DNA from: CAVSUZ01 sp963791885
GTDB taxonomy: Bacteria; Pseudomonadota; Alphaproteobacteria; Acetobacterales; Acetobacteraceae
Direction: 5' to 3'
Assembly: GCA_963791885.1 (NCBI GenBank)
Contig: CAWBUL010000005.1
Coordinates: 1,550,001 to 1,614,000, forward strand
DNA length: 64,000 bases
The translations under genes were made by a program, and so were the position numbers. This document shows, piece by piece, positions 18,583-27,500 of this stretch. Each line of letters opens with the position of its first letter. Position 1 is the first letter of the stretch. The notes under the pieces are model-generated. The model did no database searches, was not told the origin of the DNA, and was given only the letters and a program-made list of their open reading frames with translations.

Positions 18583-18825
18583 ATGGATCTGACGCGAGAG
18601 CAAATGACGTTCCTCGCCGATTTACGCGCGGGCACCTGCCGTGCCACTGCGGCACACGATGCCGCCATTATAGGGCCGCTGATCCGAGCCAACCTGGTGC
18701 GTTGGGACAGTGATCCGACTGAAGCGGCGAAGCATCGCGAACCACCAGGTAGCACTTTTACTCTCACTCCACTTGGTGAGGCGCGCTTGGCTGAGCATGA
18801 GGCACAGGAACGCTTGCTGGGCTAG
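18583..18825 (+). CDS. Small winged-helix-like hypothetical protein
   Basis: 80-aa frame from the ATG at 18583 with GGAGA upstream. The end (TFTLTPLGEARLAEHEAQERL) has the T-x-L-G-E-A-R-L pattern that closes many small winged-helix domains, preceded by a helix pair (AHDAAIIGPLIRANLVRWDSD). A DNA-binding role is possible. An in-frame ATG at 18550 would add 11 residues. Function unknown. Confidence 0.45.
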   Translation: MDLTREQMTFLADLRAGTCRATAAHDAAIIGPLIRANLVRWDSDPTEAAKHREPPGSTFTLTPLGEARLAEHEAQERLLG

Positions 18826-19011
18826 CTGCGAGGCATAGCTGAAGACACCTCCGCAGCCGGGCGCTGAAACGTGACGTTTTCGAAGTTGGCGTCAAACATC
18901 ATCCGCCAACGGCCCGTTGCTGGCTCGGTCGCGGCGAGAAATGCGCGCGCTTAGCTGGGCGTCCCGGGGTTCCTCCGCGATGCGTCCCAGCAGCCGTATT
19001 CAAGTAGCCAT

Positions 19012-19042
19012 CGGTCGTGCCGCCTGATGGGCAGCACGACCG
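19012..19042 (-). terminator. Hairpin after the cold-shock gene
   Basis: CGGTCGTGC and GCACGACCG (perfect 9-bp stem, 13-base loop) begin 6 bases beyond the stop of the cold-shock gene. No T run follows in the direction of transcription, so it may be a Rho-dependent or mRNA-protecting hairpin rather than a classical terminator. Confidence 0.5.
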
Positions 19043-19048
19043 ACTGCC

Positions 19049-19255
19049 TTAAACCGTCTTGAGGTTCGTCGCCGACATCTTGCCCTGTTGGCCGCGCTCC
19101 AGGTCAAAACTGACCTTCTGCCCTTCATTCAGACCACTAAGGCCGGCGCGCTCCACGGCAGTGATGTGGACAAACACATCCTTTGACCCGTCCGACGGCT
19201 GGATGAAGCCGTAACCCTTCTGGGGATTGAACCATTTGACCGTGCCTTCCGACAT
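19049..19255 (-). CDS. cspA: Cold-shock domain protein
   Basis: 68-aa CspA-family RNA chaperone with a single OB fold. The RNA-binding motifs RNP1 (KGYGFIQP) and RNP2 (VFVHIT) are intact, as is the start EGTVKWFN. AAGGAG precedes the ATG. The upstream 500 bases carry no gene on this strand, leaving room for a long structured leader as in other csp genes. The gene ends in a hairpin. The symbol denotes family membership; paralogue identity cannot be told. Confidence 0.95.
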   Translation of the reverse strand: MSEGTVKWFNPQKGYGFIQPSDGSKDVFVHITAVERAGLSGLNEGQKVSFDLERGQQGKMSATNLKTV

Positions 19256-19797
19256 CGCGTCATTCTCCTTGCAATCCGGCGATCCGCACTGCGCGGACCG
19301 GAATGCTTTTCATGTTGGGAGCACCGAAGGGCGACGAGGTCGCATAGGCAAGGTACGATTAACCCAGGCTGAAAAGCGCCGTCGCCCACAAATAGGCCCG
19401 CCGCAGCGGTTTTGCCAGCCCAATGTCGGATCCACCCCCGACAATCGGGCAATGGCGCTCAACCGCCCGTCTGCTCTCGCCTGGACCCATGCCCGGTTGA
19501 ACATGTCGGACCGGCTTCGCGCTGGCGCAAGCTCGAGCAGGTTGCGTTGGCTGGGGCCGCCGCCGGAGCCGTCGCTGGCTGATCAACATCAGCGTGCGCA
19601 CGTTTTCCACGGAAATGGCGTTCGCTGTCGCACCCCGGTGCGCATGCGGTCCTGCTGATCGATTGAGGTCAGTGAGCGGCGGTTCGGGCGTGTCGGCGAT
19701 GAAGCGACTTCCGGGGTCCTCCGCCCCCTCGGTGCTCACCTCAGTCGTGAGAACTCGCGTCATCGGACTATCGCAGGTTCTCGTGGTCCCCGGTCTA
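19256..19797. other. Gap with no supported gene (cold-shock leader region)
   Basis: 540 bases. Open frames occur on both strands (for example 19359-19763 minus and 19227-19658 plus) but their products are Arg/Ser-rich with no domain features and no convincing Shine-Dalgarno. The part next to 19255 is presumably the promoter and leader of the cold-shock gene. Confidence 0.5.
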
Positions 19798-20232
19798 TTA
19801 GGGAGTGCGCGCTGTCAATGCGTTCCAGGCCGCAAGTGAGTCCATATAGTCTCTCCAATGCGCGATTTTCCGGTTTTCCATCTTGATAATCGAGCAAAAC
19901 CGATTGTTGTACTTCACGCCTGTCGCGAGGACGGTCCCATGGACTTCATATTCAATCACGACGACACGGCCTCCATTCGTCTTGTGGACAATCAACTTAT
20001 CGGCGGATTGAAGCTCGATAGTGTCGCAATAGCCTTTGAATCGTGCCATCAGGTCGGCACGCCCCAGGGTCGTGCGAGGCCAACCCGGAAAGTCGTAGAG
20101 TACCTCGTAGACGATGTCGTCAACGACGACGTCGAAGAAGTGCTCGCCATCAACCATGTTGCCGAGAGCCCCTCGAACCAGATCGAAGTAGGGGCTGGTT
20201 GACTTGTAGGCAGCGTATTTCGTATCCGACAT
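19798..20232 (-). CDS. SnoaL-like/NTF2-fold protein
   Basis: 144-aa single-domain protein with the NTF2-like cone fold pattern: an N-terminal helix (SPYFDLVRGALGNMVDGEHFF), then alternating strands (VDDIVYEVLYDFPGWP, GGRVVVIEYEVHG), closing with NRFCSIIKMENRKIAHWRDYMD. The W-R-D-Y near the end is the usual SnoaL-like signature. Such proteins are isomerases or hydrolases of small hydrophobic molecules, including limonene-epoxide-type hydrolases, which would fit the nearby epoxide hydrolases. The substrate is unknown. Confidence 0.75.
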   Translation of the reverse strand: MSDTKYAAYKSTSPYFDLVRGALGNMVDGEHFFDVVVDDIVYEVLYDFPGWPRTTLGRADLMARFKGYCDTIELQSADKLIVHKTNGGRVVVIEYEVHGTVLATGVKYNNRFCSIIKMENRKIAHWRDYMDSLAAWNALTARTP

Positions 20233-20316
20233 CGCGGCTGGGACTCCCGATGCGCACCGTCGGTCAATCGGAGTGTGAAGGGACCTTCGCCGGATCGCGC
20301 GGCTACGCCTGGGCGT

Positions 20317-21162
20317 CTAACGCCGCGCCGCCTCCGCTCGGCCGCGCCGGCGCAACTGGCGCAGCGACAGCGCGTGCAGCAGGATCGAGCTTGGCACCAC
20401 GAAGGCCGGGGTCAGCACATTCGGATAAGCCCCGGCGCCGATGCTCGGCAAATTCGGAACGATCAGCTGGAACCGGCCGGGCGAGGTGACCATGCCCAAG
20501 GTGATCGCAACGGCGAAGTCGGCCAGGCCGAAGATATTCCAGATCATTGCGGCCCTTCGGCCCCGAGCCGTGCCAGTCGCCACGGTGATCGCCGCCGGTA
20601 CGGCGAACAGGCCGGTGAGCACATCGCCGAATCCCGCCGGCAACGCGAACCCGCCCGGCAGCGTCCCACGCAGCCAGGCAGCGAGAGCCCAGCTGCCGAA
20701 CACGCGGTAAAGCTGAAGAGCAACGAGCCAGCTCGCCGGCATCGTGTCGAGCACCTGCCCCATACGCTTCGACAACAGCAGCAGGGGCGCGCCGATGATC
20801 ACCGGCAGGAAGATCGCCAACGGCAGCAACGGCAAGAGTGAGGCGCCCGTGATGAAGGCACCATTGATCGCCATGCTCCAGGCGACAGCGAACCAAAGAG
20901 TGTCCGGGATCATGACCGCGAGCCAGGTCGTGCGGCGTTGGCTCGGCGTCAGATCGGTGCTCTCGAGGCCGAGCCACAAACCGACCGCGATAAGCCCATG
21001 GGCCATCAACTGGTGTGCCGAGGTCGGAACGCCGCTCGCCGGGATAAACGGCTGCCAGTCGATCAACACGATCCACAGGACGGTCAGCGGGATGAGCCAA
21101 AGCAGGCTGCGCCAGGCGGGACCCGGCGAGACGATACCGGCTGGAATAGCGGCGGCAGTCAT
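20317..21162 (-). CDS. Multi-pass membrane protein of unknown function
   Basis: 281-aa integral membrane protein with seven or eight hydrophobic segments (for example LLWLIPLTVLWIVLI, LLPLAIFLPVIIGAPLLLL, FVVPSSILLHALSL) and a basic C-terminus (LRQLRRRGRAEAARR). The ATG at 21162 has GGGAGGA upstream. It starts 12 bases after the alpha/beta hydrolase and is co-transcribed with it. I do not recognise the family. Confidence 0.7.
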   Translation of the reverse strand: MTAAAIPAGIVSPGPAWRSLLWLIPLTVLWIVLIDWQPFIPASGVPTSAHQLMAHGLIAVGLWLGLESTDLTPSQRRTTWLAVMIPDTLWFAVAWSMAINGAFITGASLLPLLPLAIFLPVIIGAPLLLLSKRMGQVLDTMPASWLVALQLYRVFGSWALAAWLRGTLPGGFALPAGFGDVLTGLFAVPAAITVATGTARGRRAAMIWNIFGLADFAVAITLGMVTSPGRFQLIVPNLPSIGAGAYPNVLTPAFVVPSSILLHALSLRQLRRRGRAEAARR

Positions 21163-21174
21163 CAGCGGTCCTCC

Positions 21175-22284
21175 CTACACGCTCCGAACGAAGTCGATCA
21201 TGGCAGCGCTGACCTCCGGCGCACGTTCTTGTTCGGTCCAATGGCCGCAGCCAGCCAGCATGATCGCCGGCCGGAGCTTGGGAACCAGTGTCGACTGCTT
21301 CGCAACGTCCGAAGAAAAGGCGTCGGCGACAAAATCGTGCTCGCCCGCCATGTAGAGCGCGGGAATGGTCACCTCTGCTCCGGCAAAGGGAGCCAGCAGC
21401 TCCCAGCTGCGATCGATGTTGCGCCACCAGGCCAGGGGACCTAGCAGCCCGCTCCGCGTGAATTCCGCGACGTATACATCGATGTCGGACTCTGTGATCC
21501 AAGCCGGCAAGGACGCCGGATCGGTCAAGGGAGCGCCGGTCCGGGGCACCATCCCGCCAGCAAACCCTCCGCCCTCGGACGGCGGCCTGTCGCCTGAGAG
21601 CGAGTAGAACAAAGAACGGAACGTGCGACGGAGATCGCGGCCGAGTGCCGCCTCAGCCTGGGGGGTCTGGAGGAAGAGCTGGTAGAACACCGCATGCTCG
21701 TTCCGCGGCATGAGCGTCGTTGGCGGCACCAAGCCGCCAAACCCTCGCGGCCGGAATGGCGCGCTGAGCGCGATAACAGCGCGGAAGCGGTCGGGGCGCA
21801 GAAGCGCCGTTTGCCATGCGATCGTGGCGCCGATGTCGTGGCCGGCGATTATCGCCCGCTGCGCACCCAAAGCGTCAACGAGACCCACGATGTCGCCGAT
21901 ATCATCGAGAATCGTATACTTCTCTACCTCCGACGGACAATCGCTTCGCCCATAGCCACGCAAGTCGGGAGCCACCGCACGGAACCCGGCATTCGCCAGC
22001 GCCTGAAGCTGATGCCGCCAGGAATACCAGCACTCGGGAAAGCCGTGGCACAGGACGATAAGCGGGCCTTCTCCCTGCTCGGCCACGTGTAAGCGGATGC
22101 CGTTCGTCTCGACCATCCGGTGCGTCACCTCGGGCATCGCCGGATCCACCCAAGATGTCGGCCCAGGACCAGCCGCGCTTGGCTCGGGGGTGGCAGCCTT
22201 GAGCGGCTTCGTCAAAACGGCGCTGACCGCGACCGCGCTGATCGCCGAGAGTATGTGGCGTCGAGAAAGTGTCGTGCCTTGCAT
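21175..22284 (-). CDS. Exported alpha/beta hydrolase, epoxide-hydrolase type
   Basis: 369-aa hydrolase. The N-terminus (TLSRRHILSAISAVAVSA) is a probable twin-arginine signal, so it should be exported folded. The catalytic domain shows the oxyanion motif HGFPECWYSW, nucleophile Asp in GHDIGAT (an Asp, as in epoxide hydrolases and haloalkane dehalogenases), and the terminal His in GCGHWTEQE. The ATG at 22284 is chosen because AGAGG precedes it and it opens the signal peptide; the frame also allows 22326. It belongs to a minus-strand group with the membrane protein and the YciI-like protein. Confidence 0.82.
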   Translation of the reverse strand: MQGTTLSRRHILSAISAVAVSAVLTKPLKAATPEPSAAGPGPTSWVDPAMPEVTHRMVETNGIRLHVAEQGEGPLIVLCHGFPECWYSWRHQLQALANAGFRAVAPDLRGYGRSDCPSEVEKYTILDDIGDIVGLVDALGAQRAIIAGHDIGATIAWQTALLRPDRFRAVIALSAPFRPRGFGGLVPPTTLMPRNEHAVFYQLFLQTPQAEAALGRDLRRTFRSLFYSLSGDRPPSEGGGFAGGMVPRTGAPLTDPASLPAWITESDIDVYVAEFTRSGLLGPLAWWRNIDRSWELLAPFAGAEVTIPALYMAGEHDFVADAFSSDVAKQSTLVPKLRPAIMLAGCGHWTEQERAPEVSAAMIDFVRSV

Positions 22285-22360
22285 TACATTGCCTCTTGAT
22301 TGTCGCGCATCTGTGGTCATCGGCAACTGTCCAAGTGAGCCTCGAACTTATCGCGGGCGT

Positions 22361-22381
22361 GAGAGCGAGGTCGCGCGAGGC
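22361..22381. repeat. Half-copy of a REP-like repeat
   Basis: GAGAGCGAGGTCGCGCGAGG, in the gap between two minus-strand genes, matches the first half of the tandem palindromic units at 55006-55113 with one mismatch. This suggests a dispersed family in this genome. Confidence 0.4.
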
Positions 22382-22382
22382 T

Positions 22383-22805
22383 CTAGGGCTTGGCCATAAG
22401 CATGCGGAGGGGCATGAGTGGGCCGACGGCAATGAACTCGTCGTCCATCAAGTTTTGCTTGCTCAATGGAAGGCCGTCCATGATCGCATGCGCCTCGGCA
22501 ACATCCTTGGTATCCAGCAAGAGGACGACTCCGCGGCCGTCGCTGCGCGAATACCATTCGCGAATCTTCCCATCGAGATAGAGCTGCACGGTCTGCCGGA
22601 TTTCAGCGGGCATGGTGGCCATGACCTGTTCGCGTGTGACGCCAGCTTTCACGGTAACGATGACCAACACCCCAGTGGTTGCGGGCGATAACGCTTGCTC
22701 CTGGGCGAGGGATGGATGGGTCATGGATGTAGCGCCTATGAGAGAGAGGGTGAGTGCCAAAGCGACGTTACGGATTGCTTTTATTGGTCCGTTTGCTCCG
22801 ATCAT
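22383..22805 (-). CDS. Secreted YciI/muconolactone-isomerase-like protein
   Basis: 140-aa protein with a Sec signal peptide (ALALTLSLIGATSMTHPSLAQ) followed by a ferredoxin-like alpha+beta domain of the YciI/muconolactone delta-isomerase type (VLVIVTVKAGVTREQVMATM, VLLLDTKDVAEAHAIMDGLPL). In this superfamily the fold is often non-enzymatic or a small isomerase. It is first in the minus-strand group facing the LysR gene, so it is the most likely regulatory target of that LysR. Confidence 0.7.
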   Translation of the reverse strand: MIGANGPIKAIRNVALALTLSLIGATSMTHPSLAQEQALSPATTGVLVIVTVKAGVTREQVMATMPAEIRQTVQLYLDGKIREWYSRSDGRGVVLLLDTKDVAEAHAIMDGLPLSKQNLMDDEFIAVGPLMPLRMLMAKP

Positions 22806-22903
22806 GATGATCGCCTTTTTCTTTCAGATAGCCTCGATGTCGCGAAGGTCGGGGCTCGACATCAGCGGCGTTCGTGTTTTGCGAGGCAGATGTAAGGCCG
22901 CTT

Positions 22904-22924
22904 TTCGCGAGTGACTATTCGCGA
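22904..22924. promoter_or_regulatory. Spaced direct repeat TTCGCGA in the LysR/YciI divergent gap
   Basis: TTCGCGA at 22904-22910 and again at 22918-22924, 7 bases apart, just before the LysR start codon; each contains the palindrome TCGCGA. Position and symmetry fit an autoregulatory LysR-type site, but the binding protein is inferred. Confidence 0.4.
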
Positions 22925-22939
22925 TAATGTTGATGGGCT

Positions 22940-23899
22940 ATGAAGCAGAACTTCACAGTCAGGCAGGGCGCGCTCGATGGCGTGGAGGCGTTCCTGAGCG
23001 TTGCCCAGCACCGCAGCTTCCGCAAAGCGGCCGCGGAGCTAGGGGTAACGCCGTCGGCGATCAGCCAGGCGGTGCGCGCACTTGAGTCGCGTGTCGGCGC
23101 AGCACTTTTTATTCGCACGACGCGCAGTGTCGGCCTGAGCGAAGCCGGCGAGCGATTTCACGCGCGAGCAAAGCCGGCTTTCGCGGAGCTTGTCGCCGCA
23201 AGCGAGGTTGCGCGTGACCTCGGGCAGCGGCCTGCCGGACTGTTGCGCCTCACGGCGCCGCGGGCGGTGGTGCCGATCCTGCTGGAGCCGCTGATCGCGT
23301 CGTTCTGCCAAGCCTATCCCGAGGTCGAGGTGGAGATCGCCGCAAGCGCGGATCTGGTCGATCTCGCGGCCGAAGGATTCGACGCCGGCATCCGGCTCGG
23401 CCAGTTCATCGAGGCGGACATGATCGCGATGCGTCTGACGCCGCCGTTCCCGCTGACGGTGGTCGGCAGCCCCGACTATCTGCGCCGGCGGCAGCGGCCC
23501 GAACGCATCGACGATCTGCGCGGGCACGCCTGCCTGCGCATGCGCCGCTCGAACGGGTCGATCACGCCCTGGTCTTTTGTCAACGGCAACGAGGCAGTGG
23601 AAGTCATCGTTTCAGGACCTTTTATCGCCAACGACATGCCCACACTTCTTGGGGGCGCCGTCGAGGGACTGGGCCTTGCGCAGGTGCCCGAGCCGATCGC
23701 GGCCGGCGCGGTGAAAGCGGGGAAACTCGTGCGCGTGCTGGAACCCTTCGCACCCATGGCGCCGGGTGTGTTTCTCTACTATCCCGGCTCCCGACAAATG
23801 ATGCCGAAGCTGCGCGCCTTCATCGATCACGTGAAGAGCCGCTCGGGTGCTACCAACAAAACCCGAAGTCACATTGATGACAAGCGAACACGCGGATGA
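22940..23899 (+). CDS. LysR-family transcriptional regulator
   Basis: 319-aa regulator. The winged helix at about 13-70 (FLSVAQHRSFRKAAAELGVTPSAISQAVRALE, read as one HTH) is canonical, and the remainder is a type-2 periplasmic-binding effector domain (GQRPAGLLRLTAPRAVVP, FDAGIRLGQFIE, PFPLTVVGSPDYL). It is divergent from the hydrolase group and upstream of the convergent epoxide hydrolase, so it probably senses a substrate of that set. The inducer is unknown. Confidence 0.92.
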   Translation: MKQNFTVRQGALDGVEAFLSVAQHRSFRKAAAELGVTPSAISQAVRALESRVGAALFIRTTRSVGLSEAGERFHARAKPAFAELVAASEVARDLGQRPAGLLRLTAPRAVVPILLEPLIASFCQAYPEVEVEIAASADLVDLAAEGFDAGIRLGQFIEADMIAMRLTPPFPLTVVGSPDYLRRRQRPERIDDLRGHACLRMRRSNGSITPWSFVNGNEAVEVIVSGPFIANDMPTLLGGAVEGLGLAQVPEPIAAGAVKAGKLVRVLEPFAPMAPGVFLYYPGSRQMMPKLRAFIDHVKSRSGATNKTRSHIDDKRTRG

Positions 23900-23946
23900 A
23901 CATGCGCTGACGTGCTTGGGGCCTGCGCCGATGCCTCTCAGACCGC

Positions 23947-25197
23947 TCAGTCGCGAAGTGACCTGAAGCCCGCGCGAACCTCATCTGCGAAGAGCTGCGG
24001 CTGTTCCCAGGCCGCAAAGTGCCCGCCCTTGTCGAGCTTGTTGTAATAGATGAGTTTGGGATACGCGCGCTCGGCCCAGCTCTTCGGGGCTTGATAGAGC
24101 TCATCAGGAAAGACGCTCACGGCTGCCGGGACGGAGACGCCTTTGACACCGAAAAATGAAACCTTGTTCTCGAAACACTCCCAATAGAGGCGCGCCCCGG
24201 AAACAAACGTGTTCGTCAACCAGGTGAGAGTGACGTTGTCAAGGACATCATCCGGTGTCAGGCCTTCGGGCTGCCCGTCAAACGCCCGAGAGATGAGCGC
24301 CAAACTCCGCGCGTCATGATCGAGGAAGTAACCGGCAATGCCGACGGGAGAATCGGCAACGCCGTAAAGCGCCTGCGGGCGCAACCCCATCTGGTAGCCG
24401 TACCCGATGCCTTTTGCGTATACGAAGGCCAAGCACTCGTAGGCGAGTCTCTCGTCCGCGGAGAGACCGGACGGCGCCGGAGCGCCCGTAAGGGCAGCCT
24501 TGTCAATGTCTGCTGAAAACACGCCTGGCATGTTGGAGTGAATGCCGAGCAGCTCCGGATGCCCCTGGGCCGCCATCAGGTCCGTGATGATCGCGCCCCA
24601 ATCGCCGCCTTGTGCCACGAACTTCATGTATCCAAGGCGCTTCATCAGCACGACCCAAGCGCGCGCAATGTGGGCCGGATCCCAGCCCGTTTTGGTTGGT
24701 TTGCCAGAGAACCCGTAGCCCGGCATCGAGGGGATCACCAGGTCGAAGGCGTCCGCCGCGCTCGCGCCATGTGCCGTCGGATTGGTCAGCGGATCGACAA
24801 TCTTCAGCTGCTCGATGATCGACCCTGGCCAGCCATGCGTGACGATGAGCGGCAACGCGTTCTTGTGTTTCGAACGAACGTGAATGAAGTGGATGTCCAG
24901 CCCATCGATCATGGTCACGAAATTCGGCAGGGCGTTCAGCCTCGCCTCGACTTTGCGCCAGTCGTACTGGGTCACCCAATAGCGCGCGAGTTTTTGCAGC
25001 GTCGCGAGCTGGGGGCCTTGCGATTGATCTGTGACTGTTTCCCGGTCGGGCCACCGGGTCGCGCTTATGCGCCTGCGCAATTCGGCCAACTCGGCGTCCG
25101 AGAAATTCACACGAAATGGATGAACGGCGTCGCTGGCCGCCGCGCCGACCAATCGGCGATCCTGGTCAGCTGCTTCGGGGTTCTCAGTCGTATCCAT
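23947..25197 (-). CDS. Epoxide hydrolase with N-terminal EHN domain
   Basis: 416-aa protein of the microsomal/juvenile-hormone epoxide hydrolase type. The EHN domain is at about 25-130 (FSDAELAELRRRISATRWP, DWRKVEARLNALPNF), then the hydrolase core with HGWPGS (121-126), nucleophile Asp199 in QGGDWGA, and the late His in KGGHFAAWEQP. AGGAG precedes the ATG. It opens epoxides to diols. It lies 54 bases downstream of the enoyl-CoA hydratase on the same strand. Confidence 0.9.
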   Translation of the reverse strand: MDTTENPEAADQDRRLVGAAASDAVHPFRVNFSDAELAELRRRISATRWPDRETVTDQSQGPQLATLQKLARYWVTQYDWRKVEARLNALPNFVTMIDGLDIHFIHVRSKHKNALPLIVTHGWPGSIIEQLKIVDPLTNPTAHGASAADAFDLVIPSMPGYGFSGKPTKTGWDPAHIARAWVVLMKRLGYMKFVAQGGDWGAIITDLMAAQGHPELLGIHSNMPGVFSADIDKAALTGAPAPSGLSADERLAYECLAFVYAKGIGYGYQMGLRPQALYGVADSPVGIAGYFLDHDARSLALISRAFDGQPEGLTPDDVLDNVTLTWLTNTFVSGARLYWECFENKVSFFGVKGVSVPAAVSVFPDELYQAPKSWAERAYPKLIYYNKLDKGGHFAAWEQPQLFADEVRAGFRSLRD

Positions 25198-25251
25198 GGC
25201 TTTCTCCTCTGGTCGACGGTTTCCCTTGGGGTACTTGCGTGCTGCCGACGC

Positions 25252-26112
25252 CTACGCCCCGAGGCTGGAAGGGCCCGTTTTCGTATCCGTGTTATCGTCG
25301 TCTGCCCGGCCGAGCGCTGGGAGGTATCGGCCGAAGTTCAATTCGAAATCGCTCGGAACACCGTAACCAATGCTACGGACCTTGGCGCGGCGCGCCCGCG
25401 CACCGGGCCGGGCCAGCGTTGAAAAGAACATGTCGTTGCTCGACTGAAGCTCGGTGGCTGTCGGCGTCCCGAACCGGTTGATCTGGGCCTTCGCTGCGGC
25501 CAGCGTTTCACGGTCGAAGGAGGCCAGACGCCGGACGAGCGCATCGACAAACGAGTCGAGGTCGTCATCGTCCAGCGTGCGGTTCACCCAGCCATAGCGC
25601 TCGGCGATATCAGCATCGAAATCGTCGCCGCTGAGGACGATCTCAAGCGCGCGCGACCGGCCGACCAGGCGCGGGAGCCATTCCAGCGCTCCGCCGCCCG
25701 GGACCAGTCCGACGCCGATTTCGGGGTTGCCGAACAGGGCACTTTGCCGGCTGGCGAAGCGCATGTCGCAGGCCAGCACGAACTCGTTCCCGATGCCGCG
25801 CGTGCGGCCGCGGATCTTGGCGATGCTCACGACTGGCGTGGACGAGAGGCGCAGCACAAAGTCGCGCCAGAGGCCCAGCACCTCTGGTCGTTCAGCTGCC
25901 TTGGATACGTCGAGATGGGCGATGAAAAAATCGGGATTCGCCGACTGGAACACGACGACCTTCACGGACGGGTCCGCCTCGAGGTCGGTTATGAGCGCTC
26001 CCAATTCGACGATCGTCGTGGGAACAAACATGTTGATCGGCGGGTTGCTGAAGGTGATCGTCCACCGGCCCGGATCGGTGCGGTCGGTGTTGAACTGCGA
26101 AGGGTCAGGCAT
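25252..26112 (-). CDS. Enoyl-CoA hydratase/isomerase family protein
   Basis: 286-aa crotonase-fold protein. The oxyanion-hole segment reads IRGRTRGIGNEFVLACDMRFA, and the second segment GVGLVPGGGALEWLPRLVGRSRALEIVLSG is typical. The catalytic Glu pair of classical hydratases is only partly matched (NPEIGVG is present), so the reaction could be hydratase, isomerase or hydrolase. The first gene of a two-gene unit with the epoxide hydrolase. It lies next to the left end of the guaA island. Confidence 0.82.
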   Translation of the reverse strand: MPDPSQFNTDRTDPGRWTITFSNPPINMFVPTTIVELGALITDLEADPSVKVVVFQSANPDFFIAHLDVSKAAERPEVLGLWRDFVLRLSSTPVVSIAKIRGRTRGIGNEFVLACDMRFASRQSALFGNPEIGVGLVPGGGALEWLPRLVGRSRALEIVLSGDDFDADIAERYGWVNRTLDDDDLDSFVDALVRRLASFDRETLAAAKAQINRFGTPTATELQSSNDMFFSTLARPGARARRAKVRSIGYGVPSDFELNFGRYLPALGRADDDNTDTKTGPSSLGA

Positions 26113-26380
26113 AGCGCATCTCCCACGTCGATTGGCGGATCAGTTCTGCGTTCAAGCGGACCTTGGGACATGGTAGCTTGCAGATGGGGGACCTCCACCG
26201 CGCAGAGTATCTTCGGCCATCACGGCGGTTTACGTCAATTGTGTGATGGTATCGATCGATACGGCAGTATCGGGTGCCTAGCTCGCTATGGCCGGGGCGC
26301 TGGCCGTCGGCCGATCGGTGGATCGAGGGAACAGGCTTATTGGCGGCTCGCAGCGAAACCCTGGGCTAGCAGTGCGCCCC
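26113..26380. other. Gap between enoyl-CoA hydratase and the left island end
   Basis: 270 bases with no frame that I can support. By the logic of the integration site this DNA was once directly downstream of guaA. Confidence 0.4.
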
Positions 26381-26395
26381 TCACTCCCACTCGAT
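26381..26395. repeat. attL: Displaced guaA 3' end, attachment site (outer left)
   Basis: TCACTCCCACTCGAT matches the 3' end of guaA at 42381-42395 (TCATTCCCACTCGAT) in 14 of 15 bases. Read on the minus strand it still spells I-E-W-E-stop, the GuaA C-terminus. A second copy is at 27501. CCCC precedes both left copies. Confidence 0.75.
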
Positions 26396-26470
26396 GATTT
26401 TAGATCATGGTAGCGCGATGATTTTTCAGCGCAAATCTTTTTGCGCATCCCAAAGGGCCGTATCCCTGAT

Positions 26471-26618
26471 CCGTCAGAAAAATCGTGCTCTTGAATTCAA
26501 AGGGGAATTTCGTCGGTTCGGAATTTGCTTGTTTCCAACGACTATCGGCACCAATCGGTCCATTTCTACTGACAGCCCCCGACCGAGCTGTTCGAGGCAG
26601 CCCCAAGAAAGACCGTCA
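26471..26618. promoter_or_regulatory. Possible integrase arm-type sites, outer left end
   Basis: CCGTCAG at 26471 and AAGAAAGACCGTCA at 26605-26618, the latter 224 bases inside the attachment core. The same A-rich GACCGTCA motif lies 223 bases inside the second core (27724) and is repeated beside the integrase (42103-42266). This spacing fits arm-binding sites of a tyrosine recombinase; binding is inferred. Confidence 0.5.
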
Positions 26619-26704
26619 CGAGGCTATCTGTCCATGGCTGACGCGAATACCCTGTCTTGCAAAACTCATCTATCTTCGCGGGACAGATCTAGGAGGGCAG
26701 GCCC

Positions 26705-27274
26705 GTGCTGCGCAGAGCGACACCAGAGCGACTGACCACCTTCTCCGACGGGGTGTTCGCCGTGCTCATCACCGTGCTGGTCTTGGAATTAAGGCCCCCC
26801 GAGCGGCCCACCTTCGAGGCGTTGCTGGCTCTCTGGCCGACGTGGCTGAGCTACGCGGTGAGCTACCTTTTCATCGCCATCGTTTGGACTAATCACCACT
26901 ACCTGATGCGCTACGCCGGTGAGGCAACGCCACATCTTATGTGGTTCAATTTCGCACATTTGTTTTCGATGTCGCTGCTTCCGCTCTCCACTGCATGGAT
27001 GGCAGTGAGCGAGCTTGCGCCGCAACCGGTGGCCTTCTATGCAGCCGTCTTCTTCCTGGTGAATGCGACCTATATCGCGCTGATCTGGGAACTCATTGAT
27101 CGGACCCCGAGCCGGAAGACCCCGTCAAAGGTGCGCAGGACCATGCATGTGCGGTCGCTGACGACATTGTGCCTCTTCGGCGTGGCTGTGTTCGTGGCGC
27201 TGAAGTACCCGCTTGTCGGCCTTGGAATTTGTATCTGCTGCCTCATCGGCTATGTGAGACCAGAACCGCCCTAA
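26705..27274 (+). CDS. TMEM175/DUF1211-type membrane protein (putative K+ channel)
   Basis: 189-aa membrane protein starting at a GTG with AGGAGGG six bases upstream. The N-terminal segment RLTTFSDGVFAVLITVLVLEL is the FSD motif of bacterial TMEM175 channels, followed by five more hydrophobic segments. Bacterial TMEM175 proteins form potassium-permeable tetramers. It is the only gene between the two left attachment cores and so the cargo of an older or eroded element. Confidence 0.82.
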   Translation: MLRRATPERLTTFSDGVFAVLITVLVLELRPPERPTFEALLALWPTWLSYAVSYLFIAIVWTNHHYLMRYAGEATPHLMWFNFAHLFSMSLLPLSTAWMAVSELAPQPVAFYAAVFFLVNATYIALIWELIDRTPSRKTPSKVRRTMHVRSLTTLCLFGVAVFVALKYPLVGLGICICCLIGYVRPEPP

Positions 27275-27500
27275 ACTCAACAGCACCGTCATGAAACCTA
27301 ACAGAAGTAGCTGTTTCAAGGCATCAGGTTGGTCTGCGGCGTATTTCATGTAGCTAGGCGCGCCGCATCTGCCTTACCATTGATGAAGACTTGCACGATG
27401 CTGGCGTTTCGGGCCCTTCAAGGATTATCAAAGACGATCGATTGATCTGACCTCGCATTCCTGTCCCCGGGTATCCCAAACCCGCCCTTTCTACTCCCCC
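27275..27500. other. Gap without supported gene
   Basis: Between the TMEM175-type gene and the second attachment core. Short minus-strand frames look like shadows. Confidence 0.4.

Noticed and set aside
19359..19763. Minus-strand frame upstream of the cold-shock gene
   Set aside because: Arg/Ala/Pro-rich, no Shine-Dalgarno and no domain; it overlaps an equally poor frame on the other strand.
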